NCBI RefSeq assembly: GCF_040273735.1
Contig: NZ_JBELZM010000018.1
Location: 3,786 to 67,785, forward strand
From: Solibacillus sp040273735
Lineage (GTDB): Bacteria > Bacillota > Bacilli > Bacillales_A > Planococcaceae
Direction: 5' to 3'
DNA: 64,000 bases
The translations under genes and the position numbers were made by a program. Shown here piece by piece: positions 43,826-53,417 of this stretch. Within the stretch, counting starts at the first letter, position 1. Each line of letters begins with the position of its first letter. The notes beneath the pieces are model-generated. The model was not told where the DNA came from. It made no database searches and saw only the letters and a program-made list of their open reading frames with translations.

Positions 43826-45208
43826 TTATAAAACAAATGCATCTTCTGCTTCAAATAATTCATTTACTTCGATTACACGATCCGAAAATCGGTTTACAAT
43901 TTTCAAATCTACGGTATTGAATAAATTTGTTAATACAATTGATGTACATTCAAACTGCTTCTGCTTTTTTGTTTGCGCGAATTCTTCTATAAAACGTGAC
44001 GGTAAAAAACTTGACCCGTCTGTTACAAACAGCAAATCCGCTTTTTTAAATTCGCTTTTCTTTAAAAGCTTCAATGCTTCTCGTAATGGCAGCTCATAAT
44101 TTGTACCGCCGCCGATAAAGCTGTCACTGAACTGAATTAAATCCTGGGTCTTTGCCTGACCTTTTCTGAAAAATTTAATCTCTCCCACATTTGTTGCAAA
44201 AGGGATAATCGCTAAATCCCTTTTCTGTTTTTTAGCGATGTTCAGCAAGGCAATACAAAACGCCTTACTTTGAGCTTTAATCGAAGTCATGGAACTGCTT
44301 TCATCCATACATACAATAATCGGTCCTTTTCCTTGACGATCTTTACCCTTCTTATTAAAAACGAGTGTTTGCTGCTCGCTTAACCGCTTTAAAAAATCAA
44401 GCTTGCTATGTCCTAGCATATAGTTGCCCAATTCGGCCGGCAACAGTCGGGACAGCTCATGCCCAAAAGTCACCGATTGTTGCTGGATTGTCTCGTCTTG
44501 TTTAGATTTCTGCTTTTTTGTCGCAATTTTTTTAAACCGACCGACTAATTCGGCAATTTTATGCAATTCCTTGCGCTCGCCAATCATTCTTGCTAGTTTA
44601 AACTGATCGCTTAAAGGCACTTGATCCATTTTTTTGCCGTCCATTGTTCCAACTTTCATGACCGCTGTTTTTGTATTATGGATATTCTTTTTGTTTTCCT
44701 GCAGCATCATGCCGATAGACGTTTTGGATAACTGTTTTAGATATTCTCTTTTTTCTGGTAAATCATTTGTTGCATATGGCGTTAGCTGCTGCTTTTGGAA
44801 GGCTTCCAGTTGCTCAATCTGAAAAGGATTTTTTTGTTCTTCATAATATTGGAAGCTTTTAAGTAGCTGTTCTGCAATGCTGACAGAAGTAAGGACACTT
44901 AACAGCTCGTCGCCTTTTGTCAGCTCATGCCATTGGATGTATTCTTCATTTTTCAGCAGCTCTTCCACAAAATCATATTGCATTTTATCCAGTTGCTTTG
45001 CATTTTCATTTAATACAGGCGCTTTATAATAGAAAGCATGCCAGCAATCACCGATGATATTTGTAAAGCCGGGAACAATTTTTTCCCCTGCAATGCAGCT
45101 TTCATTCAACAAAGTGGCCATTTTCAACAATTCGTTAAATCGGGCCTTTTGCTCGGCGCTGCCCTCAAAAACCGTTCGGCTGTAGATTACATGTATGTTC
45201 TCACTCAA
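43826..45208 (-). CDS. VWA domain protein, ViaA-like
   Basis: 460 residues. The N-terminal two thirds are helical and charged. The C-terminal von Willebrand A domain (about 295-455) has a complete MIDAS: DESSS (302-306), Thr in GGGTNYELP and Asp in LFVTDGSSF. Architecture and length match E. coli ViaA (about 480 residues), the partner of the MoxR ATPase RavA. The start is TTG 45208, 8 nt after AGGTGGG; GTG 45220 lies inside that site. It begins 24 nt after the RavA-like gene, so the two form an operon. A role as chaperone partner is inferred from the RavA/ViaA pair. Confidence 0.88.
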   Translation of the reverse strand: MSENIHVIYSRTVFEGSAEQKARFNELLKMATLLNESCIAGEKIVPGFTNIIGDCWHAFYYKAPVLNENAKQLDKMQYDFVEELLKNEEYIQWHELTKGDELLSVLTSVSIAEQLLKSFQYYEEQKNPFQIEQLEAFQKQQLTPYATNDLPEKREYLKQLSKTSIGMMLQENKKNIHNTKTAVMKVGTMDGKKMDQVPLSDQFKLARMIGERKELHKIAELVGRFKKIATKKQKSKQDETIQQQSVTFGHELSRLLPAELGNYMLGHSKLDFLKRLSEQQTLVFNKKGKDRQGKGPIIVCMDESSSMTSIKAQSKAFCIALLNIAKKQKRDLAIIPFATNVGEIKFFRKGQAKTQDLIQFSDSFIGGGTNYELPLREALKLLKKSEFKKADLLFVTDGSSFLPSRFIEEFAQTKKQKQFECTSIVLTNLFNTVDLKIVNRFSDRVIEVNELFEAEDAFVL

Positions 45209-45232
45209 GAAGCATCCCACCTTCTTTATTCT

Positions 45233-46351
45233 TTAAAATCCGATAACATCTGAAGTTATTCCAAGCAATTGTTTATGCATTTCCATTTTGAGACTGGTTA
45301 ATTCCGGACGACTCGGGATTTGACGGCTCATATTTTGTACTTCCATAAATAATGTTTTCCCCTGAAGTAGCAGTTGACTCAGCTCTGATTTGGCAAACGG
45401 GGATTTTTGAAGCATCGCATTTCTTGCAGTTAAAATAATCGTTTCAAACTCGGTCGATGTTCTGCGAATAAATGCTTCTACCGTATCAAAGGCCACTTCG
45501 CTAATGATTTGTTCTGTTAACGTTTTTTGTTCAACCGTTTCCCATAAAATATTCGTCAAAATCGACAAGTCTTCCCGGATCACTTCTGTCCGATTGTCTA
45601 AATATGCTTTCGCTTTTAAAACCGACAGTGACTGTTTAAAACGGCGATCAGAAGGACGAATGCCTTCATCTTGAAGTGCCTGCCTAATTTTAGCGAGTAC
45701 TTTATAAATCGTATCCGAAATCGCAACCTTATTCGTCATTTGCTGATGTTCGTATAGCTCGTCCAATGTTATTCGCGATATTTTCTTATCGCTATCGTCC
45801 TTTAGCATTGCAATAAAGGCTTCTTCTTCACGGATATAGTTTACTTCATAGCGCAGCAAAAAACGGTCGAATAATGCCTCCAGTCCTTCCCCTTCTTCGA
45901 TATATTCATTGGATGAACCGACCATCGTCAAAAGCGGAGAAACGATCGGAACCCCGTTGTTATAATAAATCCGTTCATTTATTAGCGTAAGTAGTGAATT
46001 CAAAATCGCGGAGTTTGCTTTGAAGATTTCATCAATAAACGCAAAATGGGCTTCCGGCAGCATATTTGCTACATTCCGTTTATAAATTCCCTGCTCCAAA
46101 TCTTTCAAAGAAAGGACACCAAACAATTCTTCAGGCGTACTGAAAGGCGTCAATAAATGCTGAAAACAATGACTTCCCTCTACAATTGAACCAAGCATGG
46201 ACGATAACACACTTTTCCCTGTCCCCGCCGGACCGATAAATAAAAGGTGCTGCCGTGATAATAAGGCAATTAATAATGCTTCAATCTCTTCTTCCCGATC
46301 ATAAAAATGTTCATTCAGTTGCTGACGGATTGATTGCAGCTGTTCACACAT
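45233..46351 (-). CDS. MoxR-family AAA+ ATPase, RavA-like
   Basis: 372 residues. AAA+ core with Walker A GPAGTGKS (40-47), Walker B FAFIDE (103-108), the RavA-like block STPEELFGVLSLKDLEQGIY and KANSAILNSLLTLINER, sensor 1 GSSNEY and arginine finger region ALFDRFLLRYE. The start is ATG 46351, 7 nt after AGGTGG. E. coli RavA is longer (498) and has an extra C-terminal LARA domain that is absent or reduced here. MoxR ATPases remodel or assemble protein complexes with VWA partners. The divergent neighbour, 278 nt away, is a large beta-helix protein. Confidence 0.9.
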   Translation of the reverse strand: MCEQLQSIRQQLNEHFYDREEEIEALLIALLSRQHLLFIGPAGTGKSVLSSMLGSIVEGSHCFQHLLTPFSTPEELFGVLSLKDLEQGIYKRNVANMLPEAHFAFIDEIFKANSAILNSLLTLINERIYYNNGVPIVSPLLTMVGSSNEYIEEGEGLEALFDRFLLRYEVNYIREEEAFIAMLKDDSDKKISRITLDELYEHQQMTNKVAISDTIYKVLAKIRQALQDEGIRPSDRRFKQSLSVLKAKAYLDNRTEVIREDLSILTNILWETVEQKTLTEQIISEVAFDTVEAFIRRTSTEFETIILTARNAMLQKSPFAKSELSQLLLQGKTLFMEVQNMSRQIPSRPELTSLKMEMHKQLLGITSDVIGF

Positions 46352-46628
46352 TGATTGACCACCTTTCCCTTTTTCCGTAAATCCGTTTACCCGCACATTT
46401 ATGTAATCTCTCCTTATAACGTTACACTTCCTGTACGGTTTTTAAACATTTTGCCTGTCATATTTCTTCCTTTAAAGAAACAGGAATATTTCAGGTGACT
46501 TTGCACTATTTTAGTAAGAGCATATGAAAAAATCTTTTCATGTTTTTACACAATTTTAGTTGCAAATGATTAATTTTGTTATTTTACGTGAACATATTAC
46601 ATATAGCATGTTTGGTAGGAGGAATCGT

Positions 46629-48563
46629 ATGGCGTTAGTAAGAGTGTCATCTTCAATTTTTTCACGCATTAAAACTATTCAAAAAGCTGTGCAACGAACA
46701 ACGAGCCAAGATGATATTATCGTTGCATCCGGGACATATAAAGAAACTTTAACTTTTGAGGAAAACAGAACGATTGCAGCACAAAAGGATGCTGCTGTCT
46801 GCATAAAAGGATCGATTATGATTGCTGAGTCTGCGACAGTTACATTTGAGAACATGACGATTCAACCTACAACACAAATTTACGTCGAAGGTAAAATGAT
46901 ATTAAAAAACTGCGTTATTCAAGGTGGGCGCACGAATGTACTGTTAGCACTGAACGGCGGAACATTACATTGTGAAAATACAACATTCAAGGATGCATCG
47001 GATGCGGCAGTCACACTAATTTATAATAGTGCTGCACAGTTTGAACATTGTCATTTTGAAAACAATAAAAAAGTCCATATATTAGCGGAAAATTCAACGC
47101 TTCATTTAACGGATTGTAACCTTTCAAAAGCAAATCAGGCGCTTTGGGTTAAGTCTCATGCAAAGGCTTATTTAACTCGCGTGAAAGTCCAGCATCATTC
47201 CGGCACACAACTCATTATTCAGGACCACGCCTTATTGGAGATGAATTCCTGTGAAGTAATGCATGGCGAAGGTAATGGTATATATGCATCAGACCATTCA
47301 AACATTCATTTAACAAAAACAGCAATACAACACCATCACCTACCCCAAATCTGGATGCAAAGAAGCTCCCTTAATGCGATAGATTGCCAAATTCAATACG
47401 GCAAAGAATCCGGTATTATTTTACGGGACTATTCTGAAGCAATGATCGAGAATTCATTGATTGCTTTTCATAAAATCGCAAATGTCCAGTTACTGCTCGA
47501 GTCTTTCCTTAATATGGCGAACTGTGAAGTATTCAGCTGCCAAGGTGTCGGGATTCATATAAAGGAAAAATCGGTCGCCAACTTCAATAGTACGGTGTTT
47601 GCCTATAATGTGCTGCCGCAGCTTTTCATTACCGAAAACTCCATTTGTACAATAAAAGATGCGACAATTCAGGAAGGAAAACAGATTGGGGTATACACAG
47701 AAAAAGGCGCTTCATGTTCGATTGTTTCCAGTACAATTACAGGTCATAAAAATGCTGCGCTAACGGTAATGGAGGCGGAATTATTCCTATTAAATACGAC
47801 AGTTCATCATAATAAAGGCAATGGCATTTTGGCTGTCAATCATGCAAAAACCTCTGTGGACAATTGCCATTTCAATCACAATGACCTGGCACATATAGCT
47901 GGGAAAAATAACAGTACGGTGACGATTTACCAAAGCGAATTAGTCGGCGGCAAAAGTATCTTTGTCATGGATGCATGTGAGCTTGAAATAACCGAATCTA
48001 TTGTAAAAGATGGTACGGGAATTCAAATTGAAATGGTAGGCAATACGAATGCAACGATTCAGCATTCGCAAATTAGCGGTGGAGAAACGAATGGAATTGT
48101 GGCGATGAAAGATACATCGGTCCACATTATCGAAAGCCAAATTTCCGGTCATAAAATGCCGCAAATTATCATCAATGACAGTTCTCTTGTGTTAAAAGAC
48201 AGCGAGTTGATGGAAGGTGAGCGTAACGGTTTAATTGTTGAAAACCATGCAGAGGCGTTAATTCATGATACATTCATTTCCAATCATATGTATTCCCAGT
48301 TATGGATCGACTCCGAATCTTCAGTTGAACTGAACACAACACAGATTATTGAAGGCCATGAATCCGACATATTTGTTCAAAATAAATCGGTTCTCCATGC
48401 TTCGAAATGCATTATTCAAAATGCGAAGTTTGACTTCAATATCCAGGCGGTCAACTATTCGAAAATTTATCTGTCCGAAACAATGGTCGACAACTCATTC
48501 GGCTCAAAGTTTTACAGTGAAAATAACAGTGAAATTTCATCGAATTTGGATGAAATCAGCTAA
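46629..48563 (+). CDS. large right-handed beta-helix repeat protein
   Basis: 644 residues. After about 25 residues comes IQKAV...DDIIVASGTYKETL, the usual first turns of a pectate-lyase-like beta helix, then about 20 or more coils of 22-24 residues with recurring patterns such as NSTLHLTDCNL, GNGIYASDHSNIHLTKT, ESGIILRDYSEAMIENS and HKMPQIIINDSSLVLKDSEL. There is no signal peptide, membrane segment or catalytic signature, so it is probably cytoplasmic, structural or ligand binding. The start is ATG 46629 after TAGGAGG; an ATG at 46560 is unsupported. It is divergent from the RavA/ViaA-like operon with which it shares a 278-nt control region. Confidence 0.85.
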   Translation: MALVRVSSSIFSRIKTIQKAVQRTTSQDDIIVASGTYKETLTFEENRTIAAQKDAAVCIKGSIMIAESATVTFENMTIQPTTQIYVEGKMILKNCVIQGGRTNVLLALNGGTLHCENTTFKDASDAAVTLIYNSAAQFEHCHFENNKKVHILAENSTLHLTDCNLSKANQALWVKSHAKAYLTRVKVQHHSGTQLIIQDHALLEMNSCEVMHGEGNGIYASDHSNIHLTKTAIQHHHLPQIWMQRSSLNAIDCQIQYGKESGIILRDYSEAMIENSLIAFHKIANVQLLLESFLNMANCEVFSCQGVGIHIKEKSVANFNSTVFAYNVLPQLFITENSICTIKDATIQEGKQIGVYTEKGASCSIVSSTITGHKNAALTVMEAELFLLNTTVHHNKGNGILAVNHAKTSVDNCHFNHNDLAHIAGKNNSTVTIYQSELVGGKSIFVMDACELEITESIVKDGTGIQIEMVGNTNATIQHSQISGGETNGIVAMKDTSVHIIESQISGHKMPQIIINDSSLVLKDSELMEGERNGLIVENHAEALIHDTFISNHMYSQLWIDSESSVELNTTQIIEGHESDIFVQNKSVLHASKCIIQNAKFDFNIQAVNYSKIYLSETMVDNSFGSKFYSENNSEISSNLDEIS

Positions 48564-48567
48564 TGGT

Positions 48568-48606
48568 ATTGCTGCCTGCGACTATTTCAGTTGCAGGTAG
48601 TTTTTC
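48568..48606 (+). terminator. terminator after beta-helix gene
   Basis: CTGCCTGCGAC pairs with GTTGCAGGTAG (two G-U pairs), followed by TTTTTC. Confidence 0.75.
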
Positions 48607-48620
48607 ATTGTAGATAAAAC

Positions 48621-48658
48621 AAAAAATAAAAAACAATCTATCCCAATTGGATAGACTG
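48621..48658 (-). terminator. terminator of yfkAB-like gene
   Basis: On the minus strand CAGTCTATCC, loop AATTG, GGATAGATTG, then TTTTTTATTTTTTG. It lies 14 nt after the stop codon. Confidence 0.82.
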
Positions 48659-48672
48659 CTATTTTTAAATAT

Positions 48673-49776
48673 TTATTTGACAATCCCACTGACAAATTCA
48701 GTAGACGGATAATACATGTTTTTAACAATGACGTTTGCCCCTAAGCACTTCACCGCAGGACAATGACAATTGATTGATTTAGAAATATTTGAATCTAGCC
48801 ATCTCTTGTAAATTTGAGTTAATGATTCATTTTTAATATTACCGAACGCCTGACCGTCATCCGAGAAATCGGTAACCGAGATATCACCAGAGAAAATATT
48901 AAGGTTCATTCTTGAACGCCCGTCAACATCATTTCTCATAGTCGTATTCGATGCATTATTGATTCGGTTGATTAATGCGATATCGCGCTCATCTCTGCTG
49001 CACGGGTAGAACGGCAATGTTCCGAATAAAACCCAAATGTCTTCATTTCTGTAATCTAGAATTTCATTGATTACTTTTCTATATTCATCCAAACCGATCG
49101 TTTCTAAACTTTCGGCGAAATCACTGGCATACATCGGGTGAATCTCATGTCGTTTACATAGCATCTCATTAGCTACTTCATGATGGATTTTCTCCATAAA
49201 TGGTACCGTGTTGCGGTTTAACATTGTTTCTGCGGAAACGAACATGCCACCTTTTGATAGTTCTCTTGCGTTGTCAAAAATATTGCGATATAAGTTCCCT
49301 CTATATTCAACTGACGGCGTTTTTTCCATCATCGCGAATCCTGTTTCAACAAATTCCTTTTCATCACACCAGTTGTGTGAAATATGCATGACATCTAAAT
49401 AAGGTGCAACCAGTTCATAGTGTGACATCGGTAAAGTAAGGTTGGAGTTGATTTGGGTCTTAATCCCCCTGCTTTTCGCATATTTCAATAGCGGTAACAG
49501 ATTATCCTTAATTCCCTTTTTAGTTAATAATGGTTCTCCACCGGTAAAACTCATTGTTCGTAACGTTTCAACCTCATCCAGTTTACGAATAATTTCGTCA
49601 GCGGGAATGGCCGGTAATTCTTTCGTTAATAATGTATATCCTACTGCACAATGCGAGCATCTCATATTACATAAGTTTGTTGTTGTAAACTCTATATTAG
49701 ATAAAGTTAGCTTACCATGTTGATCTAGATCAATATACGGTTCCCATTCATCATGCGGTTTAAAAATTGTATTCAT
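48673..49776 (-). CDS. yfkAB: radical SAM / CxCxxxxC protein, YfkAB-like
   Basis: 367 residues. The radical SAM cluster motif is TNLCNMRCSHC (CxxxCxxC, about 36-43), followed by TGGEPLLTKKGI. The C-terminus carries CHCPAVKC, exactly the CxCxxxxC motif that defines the YfkAB family, probably binding an auxiliary cluster. B. subtilis YfkAB has about 373 residues. It should generate the 5'-deoxyadenosyl radical from SAM; the substrate is not known to me. No small precursor peptide gene is visible next to it. Ribosome binding site AAGGAAG. Single gene with terminator. Confidence 0.92.
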   Translation of the reverse strand: MNTIFKPHDEWEPYIDLDQHGKLTLSNIEFTTTNLCNMRCSHCAVGYTLLTKELPAIPADEIIRKLDEVETLRTMSFTGGEPLLTKKGIKDNLLPLLKYAKSRGIKTQINSNLTLPMSHYELVAPYLDVMHISHNWCDEKEFVETGFAMMEKTPSVEYRGNLYRNIFDNARELSKGGMFVSAETMLNRNTVPFMEKIHHEVANEMLCKRHEIHPMYASDFAESLETIGLDEYRKVINEILDYRNEDIWVLFGTLPFYPCSRDERDIALINRINNASNTTMRNDVDGRSRMNLNIFSGDISVTDFSDDGQAFGNIKNESLTQIYKRWLDSNISKSINCHCPAVKCLGANVIVKNMYYPSTEFVSGIVK

Positions 49777-49870
49777 TTAAATACTTCCTTTCTGCGAGTA
49801 CAATTTTCTCATAAAACCTTTGTATTGGAAAGGCTATTGTTTAGAAGGAATTCTCAGCACTCCCGTTAGA

Positions 49871-49913
49871 AAGCAAATGGCCCCACGAGATAAAAATCAC
49901 GTGCAGCCATTTT
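49871..49913. terminator. hairpin after dynamin-like gene
   Basis: AAATGGC/GCCATTT outer stem and CACG/CGTG inner stem. The long T-run is on the plus strand; on the minus strand the run is short. It lies directly after the GTPase stop codon, so termination there is likely but not certain. Confidence 0.5.
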
Positions 49914-49915
49914 TT

Positions 49916-51733
49916 TCAGAATTCTATTTTTTCAGGTAATTCCGGAATATCAGATACAATATCTTCTTCGGTTAAACGCAGCTCAAACAGTTGGTGTTTT
50001 TCTTTTAAATTCAGCGGTGCCAATATTTCATCCGCTTCTGCTGCAATTGGTGTTTCAAACATGAAATCAACCGTTACAATACGCTCAATCGTCTGTTGGA
50101 TTTGCATTTTTTCCTGCTCTTTGATCGGCAGAACTCTTTCCAATAAAAGAGGCTCTATCGCATCTTTTATAAAACGCTGCGCTTCGGCAATGCAATTGAA
50201 TTCAGCCAGTTTATTTACAGAGGCTGTCATGTAGAACCGCTCACGAATCCGTTGCGCTTCCAATTCGTTTAACTGATTGTGAATTGATGATAGCCGATTT
50301 TCCACCAGCTCGTTCAGACGGCTTTGTACTGTATCCAGTTTCTCCAGTACAACTTGTTCGTATTTTTTAATGAACACCAGTTTCTGTTCACAATTTATCT
50401 GGATTTTATTCAACGTTTGAATTCGCTCGGAAAGGAGCGGTGTAAGTTCACTCTCTTCTAATGGGAATGTGAGCGACATCCCCGTTTGTTTTTTAAAATA
50501 CTTTTCAAGTTGTCCATATTCCATAGAGTACTCTACATGCAATTTTCGGTAATCACGCACATTTTTTTGATAAAGTACCGCCATTTCTTCGTACATATCG
50601 ATGATTGGGTCGCGTAAATAGGAATCGCTTTCCAGTGTCTGTAGCAGTTGAAAAAGCGTTTGTACTTCCTTGAACACTTTACTGACCGATTCATATTGTT
50701 TGTCCAGTGAGTCGATGAGCGCTTTATCCTGTTGTAATTGAGCTGTACCGCTATTAAAATCACGTTGATGCTGAATGACATATTCATACGCTGATACATA
50801 CGGTTCTCTTGCAGGAATTGTATTAATTTCTACTCGGAGACGTTCCAGCCATTGAATTAATCGCTCCGCTATATTGCGCGTCTTTTTTTGCTTGTTATCA
50901 ATTAACTGGAACATCAGTTGTGACAGCTGTGTAATACGGGAATCAATAAGCAGCTGTGTACTGTTCGTATTACGTGCTTCCTGTGCCTGTAAAGCCGACA
51001 CTGGTACATCCTCTCCTATAAAGTAGCCGTAACGTTCTTTCTCCATATCAAGAAAGGCTTCCACTTCCCCATCTACCTGATCAATCCCGTTTACGACTAA
51101 ATGAGCAGTTACCCCCATTTTGTTCAGCTTTTCAATAAAATTCACTTCTGCTTTTGTAGCAGGTGAACCCGCTTGTAATACCCAGAAAACTTCATTACAG
51201 CGCTGTAAAAGAGCTGGTGAAAAGTATGCCGTATTGTTTTCGCCTGTTTCAAGCGCAACCGAGTCGACAATTGTCACTTTTTTTAACAGCTCACTTGTTA
51301 TATATACTTCCAAATAATCCAGATGCTTACGAATTATTTGTGCACTTTCCGTATTTGAAATGGTGAATAGTGAGAGGTTGGCAATATCAAATGTTACTTC
51401 CATTCCATTTAAAAATACGGCTTTTATATATTCCTCATTACTATATTTCAAAAATGTATTGGTCCTTGTCGGTTCTGATAGGCGGTCTTCCAACAGATTT
51501 CTGCCGAGTAAACTGTTGATTAATGTTGTTTTACCAACCCGCTCTTTTCCAATTAAGAGCACGATTGGCTGACTGATTGCATCATCTATAATCTGTTTTA
51601 AACGGTTTGTCGTATCTTTTACATAACTATTTCGAGACAGAATACTATGCAAAGGTTTTAACCGTTCAATTAATTGTTCCAACGGATTATGTTCATCAGT
51701 GTTGTTTAGCTGTTCGCTGAATCGCTCAGTCAT
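49916..51733 (-). CDS. dynamin-like large GTPase
   Basis: 605 residues. P-loop GKERVGKTT (62-70), switch I-like EPTRTNTFLKY, G3 region VTIVDSVALETGEN (Asp-Ser-Val-Ala in place of DxPG) and G4 VNGIDQVDG (Asn-Gly-Ile-Asp in place of T/NKxD), then a long helical bundle (about 290-560) with coiled-coil stretches. This fits bacterial dynamin-like proteins, which remodel or repair membranes. There is no membrane helix, so membrane binding would be through the bundle tip. The start is ATG 51733, 8 nt after AAGGAG; GTG 51742 overlaps the site. Single gene, whereas many bacterial dynamins occur as pairs. Confidence 0.82.
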   Translation of the reverse strand: MTERFSEQLNNTDEHNPLEQLIERLKPLHSILSRNSYVKDTTNRLKQIIDDAISQPIVLLIGKERVGKTTLINSLLGRNLLEDRLSEPTRTNTFLKYSNEEYIKAVFLNGMEVTFDIANLSLFTISNTESAQIIRKHLDYLEVYITSELLKKVTIVDSVALETGENNTAYFSPALLQRCNEVFWVLQAGSPATKAEVNFIEKLNKMGVTAHLVVNGIDQVDGEVEAFLDMEKERYGYFIGEDVPVSALQAQEARNTNSTQLLIDSRITQLSQLMFQLIDNKQKKTRNIAERLIQWLERLRVEINTIPAREPYVSAYEYVIQHQRDFNSGTAQLQQDKALIDSLDKQYESVSKVFKEVQTLFQLLQTLESDSYLRDPIIDMYEEMAVLYQKNVRDYRKLHVEYSMEYGQLEKYFKKQTGMSLTFPLEESELTPLLSERIQTLNKIQINCEQKLVFIKKYEQVVLEKLDTVQSRLNELVENRLSSIHNQLNELEAQRIRERFYMTASVNKLAEFNCIAEAQRFIKDAIEPLLLERVLPIKEQEKMQIQQTIERIVTVDFMFETPIAAEADEILAPLNLKEKHQLFELRLTEEDIVSDIPELPEKIEF

Positions 51734-51973
51734 ACGGGTCACTCCTTTACAAACAATTGTTATTCTATTATAAACTCAGTGATTTCCATTTGGAGAAGTA
51801 ATTACAAAAATCGAAATAATTGGTTCCTCATACTTAATCAATAAAACGTGGACTAGGTATTAACACACGGAAATTTTATTAAGGAATATAAAATCCATCA
51901 TAATGTTGCTATTACTCGACATTGTTTGCGTGCTATTATAGTAGAAGAATATTTAAAAGGAGATACACATTAT

Positions 51974-53407
51974 ATGTACAATATCCGTGAGCAATGGTTT
52001 GGGAATGTACGCTCAGATGTGCTGGCAGGACTTGTTGTCGCACTGGCCCTCATCCCTGAAGCAATTGCTTTTTCTATTTTAGCTGGTGTAGATCCGATGG
52101 TCGGACTCTATGCCTCATTTGTAATCGCTGTAACAATCAGCTTTGTCGGTGGTCGTCCTGCAATGATTTCTGCCGCAACAGGAGCGATGGCCCTCGTTAT
52201 CGTGTCACTTGTAAAAGATCATGGATTGCAGTATTTACTCGCTGCAACAATTTTAACGGGAGTTATCCAAATCATTTTCGGAATGCTGAAAATTGCACGC
52301 CTGATGAAGTTTATCCCGAATGCGGTTATGATCGGTTTTGTTAACTCATTGGCGATTTTGGTATTCATGGCTCAAACACCGCACTTTATTGGTGGCGACT
52401 TCGTTACGTGGGCGTTCCTGCTTGCGACAATTGCACTTATTTATGCAATCCCTTTTGTCATTAAAGGCATCCCTGCCCCGCTAATTGCCGTAGTTATTTT
52501 ATCGGCAGTAGCTATTTATTCTGGCTTTAATTTAAATACAGTCGGAGATATGGGAACAATTACACAGTCATTACCATCATTTTTAATACCGGATATTCCT
52601 ATTAATTTAGAAACGTTGATGATTATTTTACCTTATTCATTGGCTCTGGCTGTTGTCGGTTTGGTCGAATCATTACTGACAGCATCAATTTTGGATGATA
52701 TGACTGCTTCAGAAAGCGATAAAAATAAAGAAGCGCGCGGACAAGGGATTGCCAATGTTATTAACGGTTTCTTCGGTGGTATGGCCGGCTGTGCGATGAT
52801 CGGACAATCCGTTATTAACGTAAAATCCGGCGCACGTGGCCGACTCTCCACTTTTGTTGCTGGTATATTTTTAATGTTTTTAATACTCGTTTTGGGCGAT
52901 TATGTTGTTCAAATTCCAATGCCGGTACTTGCCGGTGTAATGGTTGTTGTATGTATTACCCAATTTGACTGGCAATCATTCAAATATGCTGTGACAGCGC
53001 CGAAAAAAGATGTGTTTGTTATGCTTCTGACAATCGCGGTTGTCCTGTACACACATAACTTAGCGTTAGGTGTTGTAGCCGGTATTATTGTCAGCGCACT
53101 GTTTTTCGTCAACGAAATCTCACGTGTAAGTATTTCACAACAAGGGAAAACATACTTTGTCAAAGGGCAGCTATTCTTCGCTTCAACGGAAGGTTTTATT
53201 GACTATTTCAAAACTGTTCAAAATGAGCATTCATCAATTGTCATCGATTTTTCACTATGTAAAGTGTGGGATGATTCGGCAATCGGTGCTTTAATGAAGG
53301 TGAAAGACCAGTTGAAAGCGAAAAATATAGAAGTTACCTACTTGAATATTGATGAGTCAAGTAAACAGCTATTGAAGAAGTTAACCGGTACGACATTAAT
53401 CGATTAG
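51974..53407 (+). CDS. SulP-family anion transporter with STAS domain
   Basis: 477 residues: SLC26/SulP transport core with about 12-14 membrane segments (QWFGNVRSDVLAGLVVALALIPEAIAF at the start; GQSVINVKSGARGRLSTFVAG in the middle) and a C-terminal STAS domain (about 385-477, SIVIDFSLCKVWDDSAIGAL). It moves sulfate, bicarbonate or another anion. I take ATG 51974 after AAAGGAGAT; an ATG at 51926 has no site. It is followed 10 nt later by a Usp gene. The SulP-Usp pair recurs in bacteria and is often bicarbonate-type, which is inference here. Confidence 0.92.
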   Translation: MYNIREQWFGNVRSDVLAGLVVALALIPEAIAFSILAGVDPMVGLYASFVIAVTISFVGGRPAMISAATGAMALVIVSLVKDHGLQYLLAATILTGVIQIIFGMLKIARLMKFIPNAVMIGFVNSLAILVFMAQTPHFIGGDFVTWAFLLATIALIYAIPFVIKGIPAPLIAVVILSAVAIYSGFNLNTVGDMGTITQSLPSFLIPDIPINLETLMIILPYSLALAVVGLVESLLTASILDDMTASESDKNKEARGQGIANVINGFFGGMAGCAMIGQSVINVKSGARGRLSTFVAGIFLMFLILVLGDYVVQIPMPVLAGVMVVVCITQFDWQSFKYAVTAPKKDVFVMLLTIAVVLYTHNLALGVVAGIIVSALFFVNEISRVSISQQGKTYFVKGQLFFASTEGFIDYFKTVQNEHSSIVIDFSLCKVWDDSAIGALMKVKDQLKAKNIEVTYLNIDESSKQLLKKLTGTTLID

Positions 53408-53417
53408 GAGGTGGCTT

